A DNA stretch of 12,063 nt from Pseudomonadota bacterium (lineage in GTDB: Bacteria > Pseudomonadota > Alphaproteobacteria > Rhodospirillales > Casp-alpha2). Every line of letters starts with the position of its first letter. Position 1 is the stretch's first letter. A program made the position numbers and the translations under genes. This document shows positions 1 to 8,361 of this stretch, one piece after another. The notes under the pieces are model-generated. The model saw only the letters and a list, made by a program, of their open reading frames with translations, made no database searches and was not told where the DNA came from. Location of the stretch: NCBI GenBank assembly GCA_027620395.1, contig JAQBZY010000011.1, forward strand, positions 1 through 12,063, written 5' to 3'.

Positions 1-1656
1 TGGGTGCGCCCGATTCACGGCGTTTTGGCTATTTTTAATGGTGAGATTTTGAAATATTCATGGGGCCTCGGTGTAAGAAATGCAGAGAACTCGGAAGCTG
101 GAAGTCTTTACTTCGATTGGGGCGATAAAACCGTCGGCCATCGCTTCATGGCGCCGGCGTCGATCACGGTCACGGATTTCGCCGACTATAAGAAAAAGCT
201 CGCCGAAGCCTACGTGATCCTTGATCCGGCCGAGCGCCGGGCCAAGATCGAAGCCGCCGCCAAGGCCGCCGCCGAGAAAGCCGGCCTTACGCTCAAGGAC
301 GATCCGGCGCTGCTGGACGAAGTGACCGGCCTCGTTGAATGGCCGGTGGTGCTGATGGGCCAGATCGACGACCAGTTCATGGAGCTGCCGGCCGAGGTGC
401 TGACCACGTCGATGCGCTCGCATCAGAAATATTTCGCCTGCCTGAACGCCGACGGCGCCCTCGCCAATAAATTCATCGTCGTCGCCAACACGGAAACGAA
501 AGACGGCGGCGCGACGGTGATCGCCGGCAACGAGCGGGTGTTGCGGGCACGGCTGTCGGACGCCAAGTTCTTTTGGGATCAGGACCGCGCGGTGACGCTG
601 GCCAGCCGTGCGCCGGCGCTGAAGGACCGAGTGTTCCACGCCAAGCTCGGAACGGTGCTCGATAAAATCAGCCGCGTTGAAGAACTGGCAGCCACTATTG
701 CGGCCAATTTCAACATTTCGGATATGGTGACGGTTAAACGCGCCGCGCGTCTGGCCAAGGCTGACTTGTCGACCGGCATGGTCGGCGAGTTCCCAGAACT
801 GCAAGGCATCATGGGACGTTATTACGCCAAGCACGACGGCGAGAGCGCCGAAGTCTGCGACGCCATCGCCGAGCATTATTCGCCGCTGGGCCCGAACGAT
901 TCCTGCCCGACCAAGCCGGTCAGCGTCTGCGTCGCCTTGGCCGACAAGATCGACACGTTGGTCGGGTTCTTCGCCATCGACGAAAAGCCGACCGGCTCCA
1001 AAGACCCCTATGCACTCCGCCGCGCCGCGCTCGGCGTAATCCGGCTAGTACTTGAAAATAAACGGCGTATTCGTTTGCTGGAAATATTTAGACTCGCGAA
1101 AACCTTGAGACCTCAAGGTGATGATCCGTCCGCCGATCTAATGGCCTTCTTCGCCGACCGTCTGAAAGTGCATCTGCGCGAGCAGGGTGTGCGGCATGAG
1201 CTGATCGATGCGGTGTTTGCGCTTGGTGATGAAGATGACCTCGTTAGGCTTGTTGATCGAGTCGATGCTTTGCGGGTGTTCTTGGGATGGCAAGACGGTG
1301 GCAATCTGTTGACGGCGTACCGCCGCGCCGCGAACATTCTCAAGATCGAAGAAAAGAAAGACGGCCGCGAATACCGCGATGCCCCTGACGAAAAGGTGTT
1401 CGTTCTAGATGAAGAGAAGGCTTTGGCTAGTGCATTGGACAGCGCGCGTACAGCCATCGAGAAGGCGGTAGCCTCCGAAAGGTTCACAGACGCCATGACG
1501 GCGCTGGCCAGCCTGCGCGCCCCGGTCGATGCCTTCTTCGACAAGGTGACGGTGAACGCCGACGATGCGGTGCTCCGCGAGAACCGGTTGAAACTATTGT
1601 CGGGCATCCGCTCGGCCTTGGACGGCGTCGCCGATTTCTCGAAGATCGAGGGGTAA
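1..1656 (+). CDS. glyS: Glycyl-tRNA synthetase beta subunit (5' truncated by window edge)
   Basis: This is the tRNA-recognising beta chain of the alpha2beta2 bacterial glycyl-tRNA synthetase, which charges tRNA-Gly with glycine in the cytoplasm. The reading frame is open from base 1 (Trp-Val-Arg-Pro-Ile-His, the family's VRPIH motif), so the true start lies upstream. About 551 residues are present, against roughly 690 in the full protein. Family marks seen: GHRFMAP near residue 46, SMRSHQKYF near 137, [14 protein letters not shown] near 212, [15 protein letters not shown] near 335, and a helical C-terminal half carrying the expected DALR-like anticodon-binding region. It ends in TAA directly against the palindromic repeat. 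The alpha subunit gene glyQ is expected just upstream but is outside the window. Base composition is patchy: roughly 1-125, 1030-1120 and 1390-1490 are visibly AT-richer than the rest. Family identity is secure. Confidence 0.96.
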   Translation, partial: WVRPIHGVLAIFNGEILKYSWGLGVRNAENSEAGSLYFDWGDKTVGHRFMAPASITVTDFADYKKKLAEAYVILDPAERRAKIEAAAKAAAEKAGLTLKDDPALLDEVTGLVEWPVVLMGQIDDQFMELPAEVLTTSMRSHQKYFACLNADGALANKFIVVANTETKDGGATVIAGNERVLRARLSDAKFFWDQDRAVTLASRAPALKDRVFHAKLGTVLDKISRVEELAATIAANFNISDMVTVKRAARLAKADLSTGMVGEFPELQGIMGRYYAKHDGESAEVCDAIAEHYSPLGPNDSCPTKPVSVCVALADKIDTLVGFFAIDEKPTGSKDPYALRRAALGVIRLVLENKRRIRLLEIFRLAKTLRPQGDDPSADLMAFFADRLKVHLREQGVRHELIDAVFALGDEDDLVRLVDRVDALRVFLGWQDGGNLLTAYRRAANILKIEEKKDGREYRDAPDEKVFVLDEEKALASALDSARTAIEKAVASERFTDAMTALASLRAPVDAFFDKVTVNADDAVLRENRLKLLSGIRSALDGVADFSKIEG

Positions 1657-1744
1657 CCCCCTCACCTAACCTCTCCCCCACAAGTGGGGGAGAGGAAAAG
1701 AACATCCCTCTCCCCCGGCACGGGGGAGAGGCTAGGTGAGGGGG
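1657..1744. repeat. Palindromic intergenic repeat able to fold as a three-way junction
   Basis: The spacer starts one base after the glyS stop codon. A perfect 12-bp outer inverted repeat (1657-1668 with 1733-1744) encloses two perfect hairpins. The first has an 11-bp stem at 1670-1680/1685-1695 with loop CAAG. The second has a 10-bp stem at 1707-1716/1722-1731 with loop GGCAC. The two inner stems share the same C/T-rich arm, so the unit looks like a tandem of related hairpins inside a third. Similar CCCTCACC/CTCTCCCC-type repeats are scattered in many alphaproteobacterial genomes (recalled, not searched). It could end or attenuate glyS transcription or protect the 3' end of the message. No T-run follows, so it is not a classic intrinsic terminator. 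Its right arm also supplies the GAGG-type ribosome site of the short leader frame at 1749. Confidence 0.9.
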
Positions 1745-1748
1745 CAAC

Positions 1749-1777
1749 ATGACGGAAGAAAAACAACGAGGATGCCG

Positions 1778-1781
<4 letters not shown>
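1749..1781 (+). promoter_or_regulatory. Candidate 10-codon leader peptide coupled to ppdK
   Basis: A short frame reads MTEEKQRGCR and stops at TGA 1779-1781. That stop overlaps the chosen ppdK start as ATGA (1778-1781). A Shine-Dalgarno-like GAGG at 1738-1741 lies 7 nt before its ATG and is the end of the palindromic repeat's right arm, so folding of the repeat would hide it. This would permit translational coupling into ppdK, although ppdK also has its own GAGG. A frame this short can occur by chance. Its coding status is unproven. Confidence 0.3.
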
Positions 1782-4453
<2,672 letters not shown>

Positions 4454-4467
4454 GCGGGGAAGGGACC

Positions 4468-4626
4468 ATGGCGCGCGATCAGGACTGCATCATCCGCAAG
4501 ATCATTCGGGCCAAGATTCCGTGCTGCAAGGACCAGCAGGGCGATAGCGTCCATCTGTAGGGACCATCGCCGTTCTAGGGGCTCATGAACCAGCGGACCG
4601 TGCCCAATTACGACGCCGTCGGGTAA
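4468..4626 (+). pseudogene. Decayed HinT-like HIT-family gene remnant
   Basis: After ppdK a frame with a strong ribosome site (GGGAAGGG, 4456-4463) starts MARDQDCIIRKIIRAKIPC and stops at TAG 4558. The same frame continues past a second TAG (4576) to TAA 4624. Laid without gaps on a remembered HinT N-terminus (M-A-x-D-x-x-x-I-F-x-K-I-x-R-G-E-I-P-C-x-K), the first 21 codons match well. Further along, Val45-Pro46 falls where HinT has Ile-Pro. The His-x-His-x-His catalytic part is absent, so no nucleotide hydrolase activity is expected. The intact HIT gene at 6169 is only distantly similar here: I count 30 of 48 bases matching over the first conserved block, so this is a different paralogue and not a recent copy. 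Alternative: an expressed 30-residue peptide reading to the first TAG. Confidence 0.55.
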
Positions 4627-4655
4627 ACGCCAAGCGTCAACCGGGATTTAACGTC

Positions 4656-5912
4656 ATGGAACCTCATTTGCGGAATAAACTCGCCGACACGGACCCACTT
4701 ATTTCTCAGGCGTTGCTGGATGAAGCGGCGCGTCAAAACAGCCAAATCGAGTTGATCGCATCCGAGAATATTGTCAGCCGGGCGGTTCTGGACGCACTCG
4801 GCCATGTGATGACCAACAAAACGCTTGAGGGCTATCCCGGTGCGCGGTTTCACGGCGGCGGACAGTTCGTCGATGTTGTGGAGCAAGCGGCCATCGACCG
4901 CGCCTGTGAATTATTCGGCTGTGAATACGCGAATGTTCAGCCGCATTCCGGCAGCCAGGCCAACCTTGCTGTTTTCTTTGCCCTGGTTAAACCGGGCCAG
5001 CGCATCTTGAGTCTGGATTTGGCGGCGGGAGGCCACCTAAGCCATGGCCTCGGGGCCAATCTCTCCGGGCGTTGGTTCGAGGCGAATCACTATGGGGTCG
5101 ACCGGGAGACAGGTTTGATCGATTACGATCAACTGGAATCTCAGGCCGTGGAGATCAAGCCGGCGTTGTTGATCGCAGGCGGGTCGGCCTATCCCCGGGT
5201 CATCGATTTCGAACGGATGGCCGCGATCGCCAAAAAGATCGATGCGAGATTCCTGGTCGATATGGCGCACATTGCCGGGCTGGTCGCCGGAGGTGCGCAT
5301 CCCTCGCCGATTCCACACGCCGACATCGTCACCTGCACCACGACCAAAACCTTGCGCGGACCACGCGGTGGAATCATTCTCTCGAAAGACGGCGGCTGGC
5401 GAAAAAAGCTGCAATCAGCCGTCTTTCCGGGCGTTCAAGGCAGTATTCACACCCAGGTCATTGCGGCCAAGGCCATTTGCTTGGGAGAGGCTCTTCGTCC
5501 CGATTTCAGGATTTATGCCCAGCAAGTCAAAGAGAATGCGGCTACACTTGCCGCGGCACTTGTCGCTCAGGGCATCAAAATCATCTCCGGCGGCACGGAT
5601 ACACACATCGTCCTGCTTGATTTGTCTCCGAATGGAATGACCGGCAAAGAGGCGGAGATTATTCTGAGCCGTGCAAACATCACTTCCAACAAGAACCCGA
5701 TACCTTACGATGTTGGCAACCCGGAGAAGTGGGCCGGGCTACGTCTCGGTGTTGCCGCCGCGACCACCCGGGGGTTCGGGCAGGAGGAGTTTCGCTGGCT
5801 TGGCGATATCATCGGACAACTGCTTATGAAGAGATCGGACGATGCAGTGAACTCGGCGCGCGGAAAGGTCAAAGAATTCTGCGATGCCTTTCCGATTTAT
5901 GGGGAAGCATGA
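4656..5912 (+). CDS. Divergent serine hydroxymethyltransferase-family PLP enzyme (possibly alpha-methylserine type)
   Basis: This is a fold-type I PLP enzyme of 418 residues, the usual GlyA length. Classical GlyA moves a one-carbon unit between serine/glycine and tetrahydrofolate. Retained features: the ANVQPHSGSQAN cofactor loop (92-103), VDMAHIAGL with Asp202 and His205, the PLP lysine Lys231 in TTTKTLRGPRGG, SGGTDTH (311-317), and the carboxylate-binding Arg363. Several positions differ from E. coli GlyA: Tyr-Tyr-Gly-Gly-Cys-Glu is Phe-His-Gly-Gly-Gly-Gln (Gln70 for Glu57, His66 for Tyr55); the His before the PLP lysine is Thr230; LAHGGH is LAAGGH (122-127); and GGPLMH is GSIHTQ (262-267). 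This resembles a second GlyA-like clade in alphaproteobacteria that I associate from memory with 2-methylserine hydroxymethyltransferase. Substrate is therefore uncertain and a glyA symbol would overstate it. A weak GGGA lies 9 nt before the ATG. GC is lower than in the flanks. Confidence 0.85.
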   Translation: MEPHLRNKLADTDPLISQALLDEAARQNSQIELIASENIVSRAVLDALGHVMTNKTLEGYPGARFHGGGQFVDVVEQAAIDRACELFGCEYANVQPHSGSQANLAVFFALVKPGQRILSLDLAAGGHLSHGLGANLSGRWFEANHYGVDRETGLIDYDQLESQAVEIKPALLIAGGSAYPRVIDFERMAAIAKKIDARFLVDMAHIAGLVAGGAHPSPIPHADIVTCTTTKTLRGPRGGIILSKDGGWRKKLQSAVFPGVQGSIHTQVIAAKAICLGEALRPDFRIYAQQVKENAATLAAALVAQGIKIISGGTDTHIVLLDLSPNGMTGKEAEIILSRANITSNKNPIPYDVGNPEKWAGLRLGVAAATTRGFGQEEFRWLGDIIGQLLMKRSDDAVNSARGKVKEFCDAFPIYGEA

Positions 5913-6133
5913 GATTATGCCCGATACAAAACCCAGTATCGTGATTATCTAAGCTGACCAGCTTTCGCCGCACTTATGGAGGTTTTTCTTGTCAGCCAAC
6001 GTCAGCGCCGTGTTGTCGAAGCCGCGCACGCAACAGGTATTCAGCCAAGTTGGGATCACGAAACAGGATTATAAAATTGACGCCGCCTAGTCTACACTCG
6101 CAGCTGTAACCTGATGATTTCACGTGAGGGCCA
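5913..6133. other. Gene-poor spacer between SHMT homologue and HIT gene
   Basis: No convincing gene is seen here. It holds a small 5-bp hairpin at 5951-5964 (AAGCT-GACC-AGCTT) with only three T bases after it, too weak to call a terminator. There is also an AT-rich TATAAAAT at 6070-6077 that could be a -10 element, but no good -35 stands at the right distance. A 32-codon frame at 5976-6074 lacks a ribosome site and any recognisable family. The stretch is AT-richer than the flanks. Confidence 0.5.
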
Positions 6134-6172
6134 ATGACAATCAAACCGCATGACACCGTTAAACCGCAATGA
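6134..6172 (+). promoter_or_regulatory. Candidate 12-codon leader peptide coupled to the HIT gene
   Basis: A short frame reads MTIKPHDTVKPQ and stops at TGA 6170-6172, overlapping the HIT start codon as ATGA (6169-6172). GAGGG at 6126-6130 lies 3-4 nt before its ATG. The HIT gene has no ribosome site of its own, so coupling through this leader would explain how it is translated. The same ATGA arrangement stands before ppdK. Whether the peptide itself matters cannot be told from the sequence. Confidence 0.4.
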
Positions 6173-6579
6173 GTTGCATCTTTTGCAAGATCATCGACGG
6201 GCAAATCCCCTGCTTCAATATCTTGGACGACGACAAGACGCTGGCCTTCATGGACATCAACCCGGTGGCGCCGGGGCATGCGCTGGTCGTGCCGAAGTGT
6301 CACACGCCCGATATCGACGACGCACCGGCCGAATGGCTGGGCCCGGTGATGGCCAGCGTGTCCCGGGTGGCGGGCGCCGTCCGCGATGAGCTAAGTCCCG
6401 ACGGCATCAATGTCGTCCAGGCCAACGGCCCGGGCGCCAAGCAATCGGTGTTTCACATCCATTTTCACGTCATTCCGCGCCATTTGGGCGACAATCTGAC
6501 CATGAATTGGGATTTGCAGCCCGGAGATATGGGCGAGATCGGCAAGCTGGCCGAACGGCTCCGCGCCCGTATCGGATAG
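6169..6579 (+). CDS. HIT-family (histidine triad) nucleotide-binding protein
   Basis: A small cytosolic protein of 136 residues in the HIT superfamily, whose members hydrolyse or transfer nucleotides from AMP-linked or dinucleoside polyphosphate substrates through a histidine nucleophile. The triad is clear: FHIHFHVIPRH with His96, His98 and His100, where His98 is the expected nucleophile. The N-terminus has the Cys3-x-x-Cys6 pair (SCIFCKII) and a later His45, as in zinc-binding HIT proteins. PVAPGHALVVPK (32-43) is the conserved strand block. The C-terminus is short and divergent. The start at 6169 is forced: the only nearby in-frame upstream candidate, GTG 6124, runs into TGA. No Shine-Dalgarno sequence precedes it, and a leader frame overlaps its ATG. 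The exact substrate is not predictable; it is not clearly HinT, because the CxxC form differs from the HinT start. Confidence 0.93.
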   Translation: MSCIFCKIIDGQIPCFNILDDDKTLAFMDINPVAPGHALVVPKCHTPDIDDAPAEWLGPVMASVSRVAGAVRDELSPDGINVVQANGPGAKQSVFHIHFHVIPRHLGDNLTMNWDLQPGDMGEIGKLAERLRARIG

Positions 6580-6610
6580 GCTGTCGGCATTTGCCTGATC
6601 CTAGGCGTTC

Positions 6611-6660
6611 AGCCCGCTTCGCGCACGAGACGCGGCTTCGCCGCTCCTCAGGATGAGGAA
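6611..6660. repeat. REP-like palindromic spacer between convergent genes
   Basis: Read on the minus strand it begins CCTCATCCTGAGGAGCGGCG and continues with GAAGCCGCGTCTCG, close to a short palindromic repeat recalled as widespread in Rhizobiales and Rhodospirillales. Two small stems are visible: GCGGC/GCCGC (6632-6636/6640-6644, loop TTC) and CCTCA/TGAGG (6646-6650/6654-6658). It sits between the 3' ends of the HIT and methyltransferase genes, where it could help stop transcription from both sides. Only one copy is in this window, so repeat status rests on memory of the motif. Confidence 0.6.
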
Positions 6661-6687
6661 ATGAGTCATCCATCTTGTAAATTGGTA

Positions 6688-7347
6688 TCAATCCCGCGTC
6701 CGGCGTAGAAAATACGTCACGTCCGGCATCGGCCGCTCGTCGATCATGATGACTTGCGCTTCAGGGAGTGTCCGGCAAAAGGCCGTCAGCTCTTCAGGGT
6801 CGATATAATATAGTCCGTCGAATCGTTCGAACTCGTCGATCCGGAGCATGTTGAAGGCCAACGCTTTCGTCGTCTGTCCCCAAAGATGGCGCAGACTTTC
6901 CTCGACATAGGCCCGCCATTCCGCGTCGCCGGCGCCGCCGGTCAGATTAAAGGTGCCGCAGGCGAAACTGTAATCGGCAATTTCGGTCGCCCACATGTGG
7001 CGGACGAAGCGGGCGCGCGGGTCGCGGATATGAACCCGGCAGGCACGCACCATTTCTTCGGTGATGTCATAGCCGATATAACTGCTTTCGGTCATCACCG
7101 GCAGTTCGCTGAGACAATGGAAGAAGGCGCCGTAGCCGCAGCCGAGATCGTTGATGCTGATGCCGCCTTGGCAGGCGTCGGTCGGATCGAACGCCTCGAG
7201 CATTCTTTGGAACCGCCGTTGTTGCCAGGTTTCGTCCTTCCAGAAGACTCCCTTGGCGGTGGTGCCGCACTGGCCAAGCCGGCGCGCATAGGCGCGGGCA
7301 ACCCGGGCCAGCAATCTCGGTGCGTCCTTGAGAGTTTCCGAAACCAT
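6688..7347 (-). CDS. Class I SAM-dependent methyltransferase, substrate unknown
   Basis: A 219-residue cytosolic protein with the Rossmann-type methyltransferase signature. Motif I is INDLGCGYGAFF (65-76), which binds S-adenosylmethionine. Asp94 in YIGYDITEEMV is the acidic residue expected to hold the ribose. FACGTFNLTGG (128-138) sits at the motif IV position. The N-terminal 40 residues are basic and end in GVFWKDETWQQRRFQRML, a lead-in I have seen in unassigned methyltransferases of this kind. No membrane segment is seen. It starts 43 bp after the ygfZ stop on the same strand, so the two are probably cotranscribed with ygfZ first. No good Shine-Dalgarno sequence precedes ATG 7347. I do not recognise a specific target, which could be a small molecule, lipid or protein. 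Confidence 0.85.
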   Translation of the reverse strand: MVSETLKDAPRLLARVARAYARRLGQCGTTAKGVFWKDETWQQRRFQRMLEAFDPTDACQGGISINDLGCGYGAFFHCLSELPVMTESSYIGYDITEEMVRACRVHIRDPRARFVRHMWATEIADYSFACGTFNLTGGAGDAEWRAYVEESLRHLWGQTTKALAFNMLRIDEFERFDGLYYIDPEELTAFCRTLPEAQVIMIDERPMPDVTYFLRRTRD

Positions 7348-7390
7348 CGGCGAAGGCTAGACCGCCAGCTTCCCGAGCGCCAGCCGTCGG

Positions 7391-8257
7391 CTATTCCGCT
7401 GGATTATCCTCGGGCAAGACCATCCAGCCGGGTTTGACCGGCGTTAGCGTCGCATCGCCGCCGTGGAGTGGCTTCCCGCTCTTGATGGCGTTGAGCTTGA
7501 GTAGGGCGATCCCGGTATCGCCGGCCGCCGAGCGCATTTCGCCGACCTCGCTTTCGCCGTCGAATATCCGCGTTTCAGGCGCCGGCGCCGGGCCCTCGAT
7601 CCGGATCGGGACCAGACGCTTCTTAATAAGGCCCCGGTACTTGGTCCTGGCCGTCAGTTCCTGACCCATGTAGCAGCCTTTGTCCCAGTCGACGCCGCCG
7701 AGTTCATCGAAGCCAGCTTCCAGCAGGATCGATTTGTCGGCGATCAGATCGAACGGCGCGGCGGGCAGGCCGAGTGCGATCCGGTGCCGCTCGTATTGAT
7801 CGGAACTGGTCAGCCCGTTCGTCAGCGATTGCTCGAAGGCCGGGCGGGTTGCCTCGGGGACGAGATACCGCTGGCCGGCCGCCGGCAGCCTCGGATCGGC
7901 GTAGCGCTTGGCGCCCGGCGGGATCTCGATTTTGGCCATCTCACCGAACGCCGCATAGACGACGAAATCGTCCTTGGCGTCGCCGATCTCGACCTTGGCC
8001 CGGAGCTTGTGCAGCGTCAGTTTCTTAGTCAGGGAAGCGACATCCTCGGTTCGGACTTCGAGCAGCAACCCTTCGGCGTCGCCAAGGACGAAAAAATCGG
8101 CGACATATTTGCCCTGCGGCGTCAAAAGCGCCGCCCAGACCGCGCGCTCGGGGCCGGCCTTGTCGATATCATTGGAGACCAGACCTTGTAAAAATGGGCG
8201 GGCGTCGGGTCCGGAAATCCGCATGGCGCGGCGCTCAGCGAGACGGCAAATCGGCAT
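7391..8257 (-). CDS. ygfZ: YgfZ/IBA57-like folate-binding protein for iron-sulfur cluster maturation
   Basis: This is a GcvT-like tetrahydrofolate-binding protein (COG0354 type) that helps assemble or repair Fe-S clusters in enzymes such as radical SAM proteins. The family signature is exact: DKGCYMGQE at 192-200, with the conserved Cys195. The N-terminal part shows the usual pattern ISGPDARPFLQGLVSNDI (14-31), LTPQGKYVADF (45-55) and a hydrophobic strand LLLEV. The protein is 288 residues and soluble. Start choice: ATG 8257 (MPICRLAERR) has GGAGAG on the minus strand at 8262-8267, 4 nt away, and gives the family-length N-terminus. A longer frame from 8332 adds 25 residues with no family likeness. 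It is transcribed divergently from the glycosyltransferase run and leads a probable two-gene operon with the methyltransferase. Confidence 0.93.
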   Translation of the reverse strand: MPICRLAERRAMRISGPDARPFLQGLVSNDIDKAGPERAVWAALLTPQGKYVADFFVLGDAEGLLLEVRTEDVASLTKKLTLHKLRAKVEIGDAKDDFVVYAAFGEMAKIEIPPGAKRYADPRLPAAGQRYLVPEATRPAFEQSLTNGLTSSDQYERHRIALGLPAAPFDLIADKSILLEAGFDELGGVDWDKGCYMGQELTARTKYRGLIKKRLVPIRIEGPAPAPETRIFDGESEVGEMRSAAGDTGIALLKLNAIKSGKPLHGGDATLTPVKPGWMVLPEDNPAE

Positions 8258-8261
8258 CAGA

Positions 8262-8267
8262 CTCTCC
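8262..8267 (-). promoter_or_regulatory. Ribosome binding site fixing the ygfZ start
   Basis: GGAGAG on the minus strand lies 4 nt before ATG 8257. It supports this start over the in-frame ATG at 8332. Confidence 0.75.
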
Positions 8268-8324
8268 AAAACCGCGAGGATACCAGAGATTTGGCTCTCT
8301 TCGGGCATTTCGCAAGTGGGAGAA

Positions 8325-8354
8325 CCTTGCAAGGCGACGATTCGGTCTTATAAC
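8325..8354 (+). promoter_or_regulatory. Candidate sigma70-type promoter for the glycosyltransferase operon
   Basis: TTGCAA (8327-8332) and TATAAC (8349-8354) are separated by 16 nt, a fair match to a housekeeping promoter. Transcription would start about 7 nt downstream, near 8361, almost exactly at the GT9 ATG (8362). The -35 lies inside a perfect 10-bp palindrome, CCTTGCAAGG (8325-8334), which could be an operator. The 104-bp gap between the divergent ygfZ and GT9 starts is where such a promoter would be expected. Confidence 0.45.
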
Positions 8355-8361
8355 GGCTGGA

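Noticed and set aside
1670..1731. Repeated C/T-rich arms as a CRISPR array
   Set aside because: The two units are self-complementary hairpins inside one outer palindrome with only 11 bases between them, not spaced direct repeats with unique spacers.
4454..4655. Possible glycine, SAM/SAH or THF riboswitch before the SHMT gene
   Set aside because: No recognisable conserved core or paired-helix layout was found by eye, and much of the stretch is explained by the HIT relic. A covariance-model search would be decisive.
5951..5964. Hairpin AAGCT-GACC-AGCTT as terminator of the SHMT gene
   Set aside because: Only a 5-bp AT-containing stem with three T bases after it, too weak for an intrinsic terminator.
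5976..6074. 32-codon frame (starts MEVFLVSQRQ) after the SHMT gene
   Set aside because: No ribosome site, no recognisable family, and it lies in a spacer where a frame of this size is expected by chance.
8194..8361. N-terminal extension of the GT9 gene into ygfZ
   Set aside because: The added 56 residues overlap the ygfZ 5' end and its ribosome site and do not resemble the GT9 start; KRLLFVTSTRIGD from 8362 does.
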